From the NCBI GenBank assembly GCA_049976245.1, contig JBMFIQ010000018.1, forward strand, positions 1 to 50,170: a stretch of 50,170 bases of DNA, written 5' to 3'. Below the pieces are notes generated by a model. The model was given only the letters and a program-made list of their open reading frames with translations, made no database searches and was not told where the DNA came from. A program made the position numbers and the translations under genes. Below, piece by piece: positions 8,043 through 15,940 of the stretch (positions are counted from its first letter, which is position 1; each line of letters begins with the position of its first letter). Source of the stretch: Microbacter sp049976245 (lineage in GTDB: Bacteria; Bacteroidota; Bacteroidia; Bacteroidales; Paludibacteraceae).

Positions 8043-9701
8043 ATGATCGAAGAAAATTTGATTCAACGGTTCGAACAAAGTTTCAAAGAAAATTGGGATC
8101 GGCCTGCATTGTCGGATTATGGAGAACCCCCTTTTCTCTATAGGGATGTGGCTAAGGAAATAGCTCGAATTCATTTGATGTACGAAAAAATGTATTTGAA
8201 GAAAGGAGATCGGGTGGCTCTTGTCGGCAAAAATACCAGCAAATGGGTGTTGGCTTACATGGCTACAATAACCTATGGAGCAGTGATTGTCCCTATCTTG
8301 CAGGATTTTAGTTCAAACGACATTCATCACATTGTCAATCATTCAGAATCACTCGTCTTGTGGGTTTCCGATTCCATTTGGGAAAATTTGGAAGAAGAAA
8401 AAATGGAAGGATTGAGAGCTGTTTTTTCGCTGAATGATTCAAGATGCATCTGTCAACATGACGGTGAATCGATTCAAAAAATGATGCACAACTTGGATCG
8501 TTTCTTTCATGACCGCTATCCAAACGGATTCTCGATTGTTGACGTGAAATTTGCCAATGTCCCTAACAAGGAGTTGATCCTCTTAAATTACACTTCCGGC
8601 ACTACGGGGTTTACTAAAGGGGTTATGCTTACGGCAAACAACTTAGCAGGTAATGTGTTTTTTGCCATCCGTTCGGGATTAATGCATCAGCAAACACGTA
8701 TTCTTTCCTTTCTTCCCTTAGCGCATGCTTACGGGTGTGCGTTTGACATGTTGTCGCCTTTAGCCAATGGCGGACATGTGACCTTGTTAGGAAAAATTCC
8801 GTCTCCCAAGATTTTGATTCAAGCCATGAACATGGTTAAGCCGACGATTATCTTGTCGGTACCGCTGGTATTGGAAAAAATCTATAAAAAACAATTGCAA
8901 CCGCTTCTAAACCAACGTGCCATTCGTTTTGCACTGAATATTCCCTTTCTCGATGCCCGAATTCTTGCTTCCATTCAAAAAAAGTTAGTGGCTGCTTTTG
9001 GGGGAGAATTTATGCAGGTGATCGTTGGCGGCGCTCCATTAAATCTTGAGGTGGAAAACTTTCTTTTGAAAATTAAATTCCCCTTTACCGTGGGTTACGG
9101 CATGACAGAATGTGCTCCATTAATCAGTTATTCGCCTTTTAATGAATACATTCCAACTTCATGTGGCCGGATTTTGGATGGCATGGAAGTGCGCATTGAC
9201 AGCCCAAATCCTGAAACAAAGGTTGGGGAGATTTGCGTGCGTGGAGAAAATGTGATGATGGGCTATTATAAAAACGAAACCGCTACTAAGGAAGTGTTCG
9301 ATCGAGAGGGATGGTTTCATACGGGAGATTTGGGTACGGTGGATGAAAATAACGTTATTTACATTAGAGGACGACTCAAAAGCATGATTTTAGGCCCAAG
9401 CGGACAAAACATTTATCCTGAAGAGATTGAAGCCAAACTCAATAATATGCCTTTTGTGATGGAAAGCTTGGTGATTGATCAAGAAGGGAAATTGGTGGCG
9501 TTGATTTATCCTGATTACGAAGGAGTTGACGAGTCACATCTTTCTCAGGAAGAGTTGCAAATGGTGATGGAAGAAAATCGGTTGGCTTTGAATAAGACGC
9601 TTGCAGCCTACGAAACCATTTCAAAAATCGTGCTGTATCCCAATGAATTTGAAAAAACGCCCAAAAGAAGTATTAAAAGATATTTGTACACCAAAATTTA
9701 A
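8043..9701 (+). CDS. AMP-dependent acyl-CoA synthetase / long-chain fatty acid ligase-like
   Basis: 552 residues from the ATG at 8043, chosen because a good promoter lies between it and the earlier in-frame ATG at 7983. This is an ANL-superfamily adenylating enzyme that activates a carboxylate with ATP and normally passes it to CoA. Motifs: P-loop YTSGTTGFTKG near residue 183, GYGMTECAPL (A5), DREGWFHTGDLG (A7) and the hinge/A8 region IRGRLKSMILGPSGQNIYPEEIE. The order matches FadD-like long-chain acyl-CoA ligases of Bacteroidetes. Membrane segments are absent, so it is cytosolic or peripheral. Exact acyl substrate is unknown. It stands alone, flanked by the repeat and a lipoprotein gene. Confidence 0.85.
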   Translation: MIEENLIQRFEQSFKENWDRPALSDYGEPPFLYRDVAKEIARIHLMYEKMYLKKGDRVALVGKNTSKWVLAYMATITYGAVIVPILQDFSSNDIHHIVNHSESLVLWVSDSIWENLEEEKMEGLRAVFSLNDSRCICQHDGESIQKMMHNLDRFFHDRYPNGFSIVDVKFANVPNKELILLNYTSGTTGFTKGVMLTANNLAGNVFFAIRSGLMHQQTRILSFLPLAHAYGCAFDMLSPLANGGHVTLLGKIPSPKILIQAMNMVKPTIILSVPLVLEKIYKKQLQPLLNQRAIRFALNIPFLDARILASIQKKLVAAFGGEFMQVIVGGAPLNLEVENFLLKIKFPFTVGYGMTECAPLISYSPFNEYIPTSCGRILDGMEVRIDSPNPETKVGEICVRGENVMMGYYKNETATKEVFDREGWFHTGDLGTVDENNVIYIRGRLKSMILGPSGQNIYPEEIEAKLNNMPFVMESLVIDQEGKLVALIYPDYEGVDESHLSQEELQMVMEENRLALNKTLAAYETISKIVLYPNEFEKTPKRSIKRYLYTKI

Positions 9702-9799
9702 ATGCCAATATATTAGTCATTTAAAGCTATTTTGAAAGAATAATATTACGAAATTATGTTAAAATAGAAAATGAGTGATCAATGTATTGAATTCAGTTG

Positions 9800-9807
9800 T
9801 ACCTTTG
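9800..9807 (+). promoter_or_regulatory. Promoter -7 box of the small lipoprotein gene
   Basis: TACCTTTG matches TAnnTTTG. No clear TTG lies at the ideal distance. The predicted leader is about 50 nt before the ATG at 9862. Confidence 0.5.
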
Positions 9808-9861
9808 CATCGGTTTTGATACCAATTATTCATAATGTTTAATTTTTAAAGGTAAAAGAAA

Positions 9862-10047
9862 ATGAAAAAGGTAATTTTGTTATTTGCTGTCGTTGGTGCT
9901 ATCGCATGTGTTGCATGTCAATCGAAACCGGCTCAAGAAGCTACTCCTGCTCCAGCTCCTGCTGCTGCTCCAGCTCCTACAACTCCGGCTCCTGCTGCTG
10001 ATTCAGCTAACGCTGCTGCTCCTGCTGCTGCTCCTGCAACAAAGTAA
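9862..10047 (+). CDS. Small Ala/Pro-rich lipoprotein
   Basis: 61 residues. The N-terminus MKKVILLFAVVGAIACVAC is a lipoprotein signal peptide with a lipobox ending in VAC followed by Q. The mature part of about 40 residues is almost only Ala and Pro with a few Thr and Ser, encoded by reiterated GCT/CCT codons. Such low-complexity tails act as flexible cell-envelope spacers, but no specific function is known to me. It has its own promoter and a strong terminator immediately after it, so it is a monocistronic and probably abundant transcript. Confidence 0.8.
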   Translation: MKKVILLFAVVGAIACVACQSKPAQEATPAPAPAAAPAPTTPAPAADSANAAAPAAAPATK

Positions 10048-10070
10048 TTTTGCACCGGCAAAAAAATTAA

Positions 10071-10099
10071 AAGTCCGTTTTACGACGGACTTTTTTTTT
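10071..10099 (+). terminator. Rho-independent terminator of the small lipoprotein gene
   Basis: AAGTCCGT (10071-10078) pairs perfectly with ACGGACTT (10085-10092) around a six-base loop and is followed by a long T-run. Confidence 0.9.
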
Positions 10100-10138
10100 A
10101 CCTTTACCTTCAATTTCTATCTGCTAAGGTTCACTCTT

Positions 10139-11272
10139 ATGTATAAACATTACCGACTTATCATCTCATTGCTCATTGTAATTGTGCTGGCCGGTTGTGC
10201 CGATAAAAATGAGTTTGTGGTCAAAGGCGTCATTCAACATGCAGCGGGTCAAAAGCTGTTGCTTATTCGCGACGGTCTTTTGCATTCCACGGTGCTTGAT
10301 TCATGCATGTTGAAATCGGATGGTTCTTATCGTTTCAAAGCACCTCGCCCGGAATATCCCGATTTTTATCGTTTGCAAGTCAATCATTCCAATATCCTTT
10401 TTGCCGTCGATTCGTGTGAACACATCACCATCAATGCCGACGCCCGCTCCATGGACAGCATTTACACCGTTCAGGGCTCAATGAACTCTCAAAAAATGGA
10501 ATCGTTGCAGGCTTCTTTGCTGCAATTGCAAAATGAGGTCAATCGTGTTTTGAAAAATCGCAGTCAATATAGCGAAACGGCCTTAACCACCATCCTGGAT
10601 AGCTTGATTCAACGCCATAAAAAAGTGGCTCAGGCGGTTATTTTAACCAATCCCTTGTCAACAGCGGCCTATTATGCTGTATTTCAGCAATTAAACGGTT
10701 ATATGTTATTCTCTCCCTACAATCACGACGATCGTCGTTATTGTGCTGCGGTTGCAACAGCCTATCATACTTTTTATCCCAAATACGATCGATCCGTCAG
10801 TCTCTACAACTATGTCATGCAAGCTATTGTAGCTGATCAGCGAGCCAGAAATCAGGAGTTGCTCAATCAAATGATGCAACATGCCAAATCGGGCACGATT
10901 GATTTAAATTTACCCGACAGAAACGGAAACATGCGTAAGCTATCCGACTTGAAAGGTAAAGTGGTACTGCTCGATTTTGTTGCATATCAGGATCCAAATT
11001 TATCGGACTATATTTTTTCGTTGCGTGACTTGTATTCAAAATATCACGATAAAGGATTGGAAATTTATCAGGTCGATTTGGACAAAGATTTGAATACATG
11101 GCTCAGTGCAGTCAATAATTTACCTTGGATTTGTGTTCGCGGAAATGGGAATGTGGCTCTTTTATACAATGTGAATGAGGTGCCTGTCAATTTTTTGATT
11201 GATCGGGATGGAAATCTCATCAAGCGCAATGCCACTGCTGAAGAGATTCGGAAAGTTATTGACAACAAATGA
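10139..11272 (+). CDS. TlpA-like thioredoxin-fold lipoprotein lacking CXXC
   Basis: 377 residues. The signal peptide ends in LAGC (Cys20), so this is a lipoprotein. The N-terminal half resembles the DUF4369 domain of Bacteroidetes TlpA-type proteins (GVIQHAAGQKLLLIRDG). A helical middle is followed by a C-terminal thioredoxin-like domain beginning DLNLPDRNGNMRKLSDLKGKV. Where family members have a WCxxC redox motif, this protein reads VAYQDPN (about residues 281-287), so no catalytic cysteine pair exists. The cis-Pro loop (EVPVNFLIDRDG) is retained. The upstream open frame to 9884 is a shadow of the Ala/Pro gene; the ATG at 10139 is the sensible start. It overlaps queG by 4 bp (ATGA). Confidence 0.85.
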   Translation: MYKHYRLIISLLIVIVLAGCADKNEFVVKGVIQHAAGQKLLLIRDGLLHSTVLDSCMLKSDGSYRFKAPRPEYPDFYRLQVNHSNILFAVDSCEHITINADARSMDSIYTVQGSMNSQKMESLQASLLQLQNEVNRVLKNRSQYSETALTTILDSLIQRHKKVAQAVILTNPLSTAAYYAVFQQLNGYMLFSPYNHDDRRYCAAVATAYHTFYPKYDRSVSLYNYVMQAIVADQRARNQELLNQMMQHAKSGTIDLNLPDRNGNMRKLSDLKGKVVLLDFVAYQDPNLSDYIFSLRDLYSKYHDKGLEIYQVDLDKDLNTWLSAVNNLPWICVRGNGNVALLYNVNEVPVNFLIDRDGNLIKRNATAEEIRKVIDNK

Positions 11273-12276
11273 ACGAGGAACACAACGTGACATTGCAACA
11301 GCACAACATGGTGTCACGCATTAAAAAAAAAGCTTTTGAACTTGGATTTGCCGCTTGTGGCATTGCTTCCGTTCATCCTTTATCGGACGATGCAGCCTAT
11401 TTGAAACAATGGCTTAGCGAAGGTCATCAAGGTGATATGACCTATTTGGAAAGGTATGCCGATCAGCGTGAGAACATTTCTTTATTGGTCAGTAATGCCA
11501 AATCGGTGATTGTGGTCTTGTATTCCTATCAACAAGAGCAACAACAGCCTGATGATGCTCCACGATTGGCAAAATATACTTTTGGGGATGATTATCATTA
11601 CGTTATAAAAACCAAATTGCAGTTGTTGCTTCAGTTTATTCAACAGGAGATTGCTCCGGCTGAAGGAAGAGCATTTTGCGATACCGCACCGGTTTTTGAA
11701 AGACGTTGGGCTCAGCAGGCCGGATTGGGATGGATTGGAACAAATAAATGCTTGATTCATCCAAAATGGGGCTCTTTTTTTCTGATCGGCGAATTGGTGA
11801 TTGATTTGGAGCTGGAACACGATATCCCTATGGAAGGCGATTGCGGGAATTGTGGCTTATGTGTTTCTGCGTGTCCTACTCAGGCTTTGACTCTATCAGG
11901 CGTTTTTCATGCAGAAAGATGCATTTCATACCTGACCATTGAATCGAAAGAGCCTGACATCGACGATGTTTACAAACCGTTTTTAAGTCAGTACGTTGCA
12001 GGATGTGACATTTGTCAGGATGTTTGTCCTTGGAACAGGGGGGTTCACTTGCCTGCCAACGACCTTAAACAGCATGATCCATTGTGGAACCTGCGTCGTG
12101 AAGATTGGCAATTGATGACAACTTCTGCTTATAAGAAATGGACTAAAAAAAGCGCTTTGAATCGCATCTCTTTTCAACGCATGCGAAGAAACTTACGGGC
12201 TGTCGGAATTCAACCCTTTCAACAAAATGGAGATGAAAACTCTACTTCAAATCCATTGCCCGATCCCGTGTCATAA
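11269..12276 (+). CDS. queG: Epoxyqueuosine reductase
   Basis: 335 residues. QueG reduces epoxyqueuosine to queuosine in certain tRNAs, the last step of the pathway, using cobalamin and two [4Fe-4S] clusters. The cobalamin-domain part includes DTAPVFERRWAQQAGLGWIG. Ferredoxin-type motifs are CGNCGLCVSACP (about residues 192-203) and CDICQDVCPWN (about 246-256). The sequence is soluble with no signal. The start overlaps the preceding stop (ATGA), coupling it to the lipoprotein gene, though no functional link is evident. Slightly short of some homologues at the C-terminus but all key motifs are present. Confidence 0.93.
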   Translation: MNEEHNVTLQQHNMVSRIKKKAFELGFAACGIASVHPLSDDAAYLKQWLSEGHQGDMTYLERYADQRENISLLVSNAKSVIVVLYSYQQEQQQPDDAPRLAKYTFGDDYHYVIKTKLQLLLQFIQQEIAPAEGRAFCDTAPVFERRWAQQAGLGWIGTNKCLIHPKWGSFFLIGELVIDLELEHDIPMEGDCGNCGLCVSACPTQALTLSGVFHAERCISYLTIESKEPDIDDVYKPFLSQYVAGCDICQDVCPWNRGVHLPANDLKQHDPLWNLRREDWQLMTTSAYKKWTKKSALNRISFQRMRRNLRAVGIQPFQQNGDENSTSNPLPDPVS

Positions 12277-12371
12277 ATCACAGTTTAAACACATTAACGT
12301 TCATCTCATCAAAAAAATAAATTGACTTACATCAAAATGAGATTGGAAGGAAAGTTTATTAAAATAAATTG

Positions 12372-12379
12372 TACCTTTG
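12372..12379 (+). promoter_or_regulatory. Promoter -7 box upstream of the GH16-like gene
   Basis: TACCTTTG matches TAnnTTTG about 90 bases upstream of the chosen start. No TTG at the canonical distance was seen. Confidence 0.45.
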
Positions 12380-12471
12380 TTTTTGAAAAATCGCAAAAAC
12401 GGAGATGATCTCATCTCAATTTGGCTGTTATCGGAATATTTTAATGTTATTCATTTGTTTTTTTGAAGGTT

Positions 12472-13800
12472 ATGACCATGAATTTAATCATAAAGAAACT
12501 TTATGGAACATTTAAAGGCACTTCACAACTGGAGCATGAAATGTTTCAATTGGAGGAGGCTTATCAACGTTATCAGGCCATCAAAAAGTCGGATCTTCTG
12601 CGTGAATACCTTGATTTGCGTAAAGAGGTAAAATCTTCGGCATTCAAAGACAACAAAAAACTGCTCTTAAATCGAAAATTCGAAGACACAAAGGAATATT
12701 ATGATTGGCATGCTTATCATCGCCTGAAAAATAATTCGAAGCTAAAACGTTATTTTGAAATTGTTCAATCGCAGGCTCTTCGTGATTTTCTTGCCTTTAA
12801 GGAAACAGAGGCTTATGAGCTGATCGGGAATAAATTGGAGTTGAAAAAGTCGGAAACATTGCGCCATTTCAGGGCATTTGAAAAGTCAAAAGATTATAAA
12901 CTTTATACCCGATTTCACGGATCCTATCTGTTGGATGAATTTGAACGATTGCAAGCCATCGTTTCTTCGCCTGACTTTATTCAGTTCAAAGCATTTTGGT
13001 CTGATCGGCAGCGTTGGTATAAAACTGAAGCTTATCAAAAAGAGCTTCGTTTTAAGGAATTGTCAAAACATGCCGATATTATTTTTTTTCAAAAAACCGA
13101 TCCACGTCAATTCGTTTTTTTTGAAACCTGGGAAAAAGTATTTTTCGACGAGTTTAACGGACCGTTGTTAGATCAGACGAAATGGGAAGCGGGCTATTAT
13201 TTTTCTGATCCTAAGCTAATTCGGCATTATTCTCTTTCTACTTGTAAAAATGCCAACAATGAGGGGAAAAATGTGACAGTGGCTGATGGATGCCTGACTA
13301 TTGAGACGTTGAAAGAAAAAGTAACCGCTCGAGCTTGGGATGAGGAGAAGGGCTTCATTATGCACACTTTCGGTTATACTTCGGATGTTATCAATGCGGG
13401 GAATGCATTTCAAATGACTTCCGGGCTGGTGCAGGTTAAACTTCGTATCAGGGATGGCAAAATTACCCATGTCTGTTGTTTGGCTCATGAAAAGAAAACG
13501 CCACAAATCAACATTTTTCATGTTGATCACAAAACCATTTCGGTGGGCTACGTGATGGATCAATTTTCACAAAGTCGGCGTATTAAAGGAATCTCGGCTT
13601 ACGATTTTTATATTTACAGTGTGGAGTGGAGTGAGGATCAGATCATTTGGAGAATCAACAATCAGGAAGTATTTCGGGCAGCCAAAGGAATGATTCCTAA
13701 AGTACCGTTGTTCCCTCTTTTTGCTTCCATCGTTCGGCAAGATCAGGAAGGAACAGGATATTTTGATATTGACTGGATTCGCATTTATCAAAAAAAATAA
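12472..13800 (+). CDS. Helical-repeat protein with degenerate GH16-like domain
   Basis: 442 residues from the ATG at 12472 (ATG 12478 and TTG 12463 are alternatives). Residues 1 to about 210 are charged, helical and repetitive, with recurring units of the form L-x-x-Y/F-x-x-x-K-x-S-x-x-L (LREYLDLRKEVKSS, LKRYFEIVQSQALRDF, LRHFRAFEKSKDYKLY). Residues from about 217 form a concanavalin-like fold of the glycoside hydrolase 16 type (FFDEFNGPLLDQTKWE near its start, FDIDWIRIYQKK at the end). The GH16 catalytic signature E-I-D-I-x-E is replaced by QINIFH at about 345-350, so both acids are gone. There is no signal peptide. It is probably a non-catalytic, possibly carbohydrate-binding cytoplasmic protein; function unknown. 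Confidence 0.7.
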   Translation: MTMNLIIKKLYGTFKGTSQLEHEMFQLEEAYQRYQAIKKSDLLREYLDLRKEVKSSAFKDNKKLLLNRKFEDTKEYYDWHAYHRLKNNSKLKRYFEIVQSQALRDFLAFKETEAYELIGNKLELKKSETLRHFRAFEKSKDYKLYTRFHGSYLLDEFERLQAIVSSPDFIQFKAFWSDRQRWYKTEAYQKELRFKELSKHADIIFFQKTDPRQFVFFETWEKVFFDEFNGPLLDQTKWEAGYYFSDPKLIRHYSLSTCKNANNEGKNVTVADGCLTIETLKEKVTARAWDEEKGFIMHTFGYTSDVINAGNAFQMTSGLVQVKLRIRDGKITHVCCLAHEKKTPQINIFHVDHKTISVGYVMDQFSQSRRIKGISAYDFYIYSVEWSEDQIIWRINNQEVFRAAKGMIPKVPLFPLFASIVRQDQEGTGYFDIDWIRIYQKK

Positions 13801-13850
13801 AACGAATGCCCTAAAGCCTTGTGCAATAAACCGCGTGATTGAAATAGGTT

Positions 13851-14447
13851 ATGACAAATCAGGAAATTCACGAGTTGTTAAAAAAAGAAGCAGATGCTAT
13901 TTTAAACATTCCGGTGAACGAATCGTTCAATGCAGCCATTGATTTGATTGTTGATAAAGTGCATCATCATCACGGCAAATTGGTAACTTCGGGCATGGGC
14001 AAAGCAGGACAGATTGCCTTAAACATTGCTACCACATTCAGCTCGACGGGCACTCCTGCCGTGTTTCTTCATCCCAGCGAAGCCCAACACGGTGATTTAG
14101 GCGTGCTTCAGGCCAATGACGTGATGTTGCTTATTTCGAACTCGGGCAAAACCCGTGAAATCTTAGAATTGGTTGAGCTTTCTCATCATCTTTATGATAC
14201 CTTGAGTTATATCGTCATTACGGGCAATCCTGACAGTACGTTGGCTGCTTTAGCCGATGTGTTGATTGAAACCGGCAACCCTGAAGAAGTATGTGCTCTT
14301 GGGTTGACGCCGACAACTTCAACTACGATGATGACCGTAATCGGTGATGTGCTTGTGGTGGGAACCATGAAACGCATTCAATTTACCCGCAGTGAATACA
14401 ACAAAAGGCATCACGGCGGTTATTTGGGGCAAAAATCAAAAACATAG
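13851..14447 (+). CDS. kdsD: Single-domain arabinose-5-phosphate isomerase (SIS)
   Basis: 198 residues forming only the SIS sugar-isomerase domain. Enzymes of this type interconvert ribulose 5-phosphate and arabinose 5-phosphate for Kdo synthesis. SGMGKAGQIA, STGTPAVFLHPSEAQHGDLG and ISNSGKTREI are the characteristic KdsD/KpsF/GutQ motifs. E. coli KdsD continues with two CBS domains to about 330 residues; here the protein stops after the SIS domain at a normal stop codon. The C-terminus (YNKRHHGGYLG) matches the conserved SIS-domain end of this family. It is cytosolic and ends in a shared terminator with convergent rplI. Confidence 0.85.
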   Translation: MTNQEIHELLKKEADAILNIPVNESFNAAIDLIVDKVHHHHGKLVTSGMGKAGQIALNIATTFSSTGTPAVFLHPSEAQHGDLGVLQANDVMLLISNSGKTREILELVELSHHLYDTLSYIVITGNPDSTLAALADVLIETGNPEEVCALGLTPTTSTTMMTVIGDVLVVGTMKRIQFTRSEYNKRHHGGYLGQKSKT

Positions 14448-14453
14448 CAAAAT

Positions 14454-14483
14454 AAAAGCCGCTTCCATTCGAAAGCGGCTTTT
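14454..14483. terminator. Bidirectional terminator between kdsD-like gene and rplI
   Basis: AAAAGCCGCTT (14454-14464) pairs perfectly with AAGCGGCTTTT (14473-14483) around an eight-base loop. The A and T runs on both flanks let it work for both convergent transcripts. Confidence 0.9.
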
Positions 14484-14512
14484 GCCTATTAAAAAGGTTT
14501 GTAAGTAAAGGA

Positions 14513-14956
14513 TTATTCCGAGATGACTTCAAAGGGAATTTCCAATGAAATTTCTTTATGCAACTTGAGTGTTGCTTTGTATTTCCCGACTTCTTTAACG
14601 GCTTCTTTAATGAAAATGACTTTTCGATCCACCGAATAGCCGGCTTTTTCCAATGCTTCAGCAATTTGGATGCTGTTGACTGATCCAAAAATTTTTCCGG
14701 TTGAGCTAGTTTTAGCGCCAATGATCAATGAAACATCTTTTAGTTTATCGGCCAATTCTTGAGCTTCTGCTTTAATTCGAGCCAATTTATGGGCACGTTG
14801 ACGTAAATTTTCAGCAAGTATTTTCTTGGCTGACGGGGTTGCTACAATGGCTTTGTGCTGGGGAATTAAGTAGTTGCGTCCATAGCCGTCTTTTACTTTC
14901 ACCACGTCATCTTTGTAGCCCAAATTGATGATATCTTCTAACAATATAATTTCCAT
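14513..14956 (-). CDS. rplI: Ribosomal protein bL9
   Basis: 147 residues, normal bL9 length. The N-terminal domain starts MEIILLEDIINLGYKDDVVKVKDGYGRNYLIP, with the conserved GxxGdxVxVkxGYaRNyLiP pattern, then a long connecting helix and the C-terminal domain (KIFGSVNSIQIAEAL). It binds 23S rRNA at the base of the L1 stalk. It is last in rpsF-rpsR-rplI, separated by 15 bp from rpsR. Confidence 0.97.
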   Translation of the reverse strand: MEIILLEDIINLGYKDDVVKVKDGYGRNYLIPQHKAIVATPSAKKILAENLRQRAHKLARIKAEAQELADKLKDVSLIIGAKTSSTGKIFGSVNSIQIAEALEKAGYSVDRKVIFIKEAVKEVGKYKATLKLHKEISLEIPFEVISE

Positions 14957-14971
14957 AATCTTTCCTCCTTT

Positions 14972-15241
14972 TTATTTCAACATGTCGGTTACGTATGGGA
15001 GCAATGCCAGATGACGTGCTCTTTTGATTGCTTGAGCTACTTTGCGTTGATATTTCAACGAGGTACCGGTGAGACGACGTGGAAGAATCTTTCCTTGTTC
15101 GTTGAGGAACTTTTTTAAAAATTCCGGATCTTTATAGTCGATGTATTTGATGCCATTTTTTTTGAAACGGCAATATTTTTTCTTTTTTGTATCGACTGTC
15201 GGCGGATTCAAATACCTGATTTCGGGAGTTGTTGTTGCCAT
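14972..15241 (-). CDS. rpsR: Ribosomal protein bS18
   Basis: 89 residues with the bS18 core YIDYKDPEFLKKFLNEQGKILPRRLTG and the C-terminal KRARHLALLPY. It binds the 30S platform together with bS6. It follows rpsF after 2 bp, which is the universal arrangement. Confidence 0.97.
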   Translation of the reverse strand: MATTTPEIRYLNPPTVDTKKKKYCRFKKNGIKYIDYKDPEFLKKFLNEQGKILPRRLTGTSLKYQRKVAQAIKRARHLALLPYVTDMLK

Positions 15242-15243
15242 AA

Positions 15244-15600
15244 TTATTTTTCCTTTCCTTCTTTTTTAGCTGATTTCAAACTTTTTCTCTTTTCTGCGTA
15301 TTCAACCGCATATTTGTCCATGTGGAATGTTAAGAATCGCAACACGCGTTCGTCACGTCGATACTGTACTTCTAATTTTTCAACTAAAGTAGGATCACCT
15401 TTGAATTGCAACAAAGCATAAAAGCCGGTTGACTTTTTTTGAATGGGATAAGCGAGTTTGCGTAAACCCCATAACTCTTCATTCTCGATCTCTGCCCCCT
15501 CTTGTACCAAAAGATCTTTGAATTTTTCAACCGCTTCCTTCATCTGTACATCAGACAAAACGGGAGTTAAAATGAAAACGGTTTCATAATTGTTTAGCAT
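15244..15600 (-). CDS. rpsF: Ribosomal protein bS6
   Basis: 118 residues from the ATG at 15600 (MLNNYETVFILTPVL). The frame is open far upstream to 15915, but that part is unrelated and crosses the promoter, so it is excluded. The family features NYETVFILTP, YPIQKKSTGFYALLQF and the Lys-rich tail are present. It heads the rpsF-rpsR-rplI operon; in other bacteria the S6:S18 complex can regulate its own leader, but I saw no clear motif for that here. Confidence 0.96.
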   Translation of the reverse strand: MLNNYETVFILTPVLSDVQMKEAVEKFKDLLVQEGAEIENEELWGLRKLAYPIQKKSTGFYALLQFKGDPTLVEKLEVQYRRDERVLRFLTFHMDKYAVEYAEKRKSLKSAKKEGKEK

Positions 15601-15636
15601 ACGATTTGATGATTTATTGTTTTTAAAATGCGACTG

Positions 15637-15666
15637 CAAAGATAATGTTTTTCTTTGAATGAACAA
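15637..15666 (-). promoter_or_regulatory. Promoter of rpsF-rpsR-rplI
   Basis: Minus-strand TATCTTTG (15637-15644) follows TTG (15664-15666) with 19 bases between. The leader is about 30 nt. The rest of the 340-bp gap to the divergent aminotransferase holds a near-consensus plus-strand box TATCTTTA at 15877-15884 and nothing else recognised. Confidence 0.75.
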
Positions 15667-15940
15667 AGGGGATTCATCGGTTTCATTGTCAATAGGCTGG
15701 CTGCTGAAAATCTTCTTTGTTTTGAAGGTTGTTTGAGCTCTGTTTTGAGCGGTGAAATTTACTTTGAGTGGATGTTGTAAAGATCGTAAGGAAACCATCA
15801 TGAATGCCGAAAAAATATTAGATCGGCCTTGTCGCTTTTTTTGAAGTCCGTTCCATAAAAATAACAAAATAGTATGTATCTTTAGCAAGTGAATTTTTAT
15901 TGCATGAAAATACAAAAATAACCTTTAATCATCTAAGTCT

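Noticed and set aside
9884..10138. An open, Leu-rich frame that runs through the Ala/Pro gene and the terminator into the TlpA-like gene
   Set aside because: It is the shifted reading of GCT/CCT repeats; it crosses a strong terminator and has no start signal. The lipoprotein start at 10139 fits better.
14383..14721. A 112-codon minus frame within rplI and across the terminator
   Set aside because: It is out of frame with rplI, crosses the bidirectional terminator and has no family resemblance.
15601..15915. N-terminal extension of bS6
   Set aside because: It crosses the operon promoter and is unlike any bS6; the ATG at 15600 gives the standard protein.
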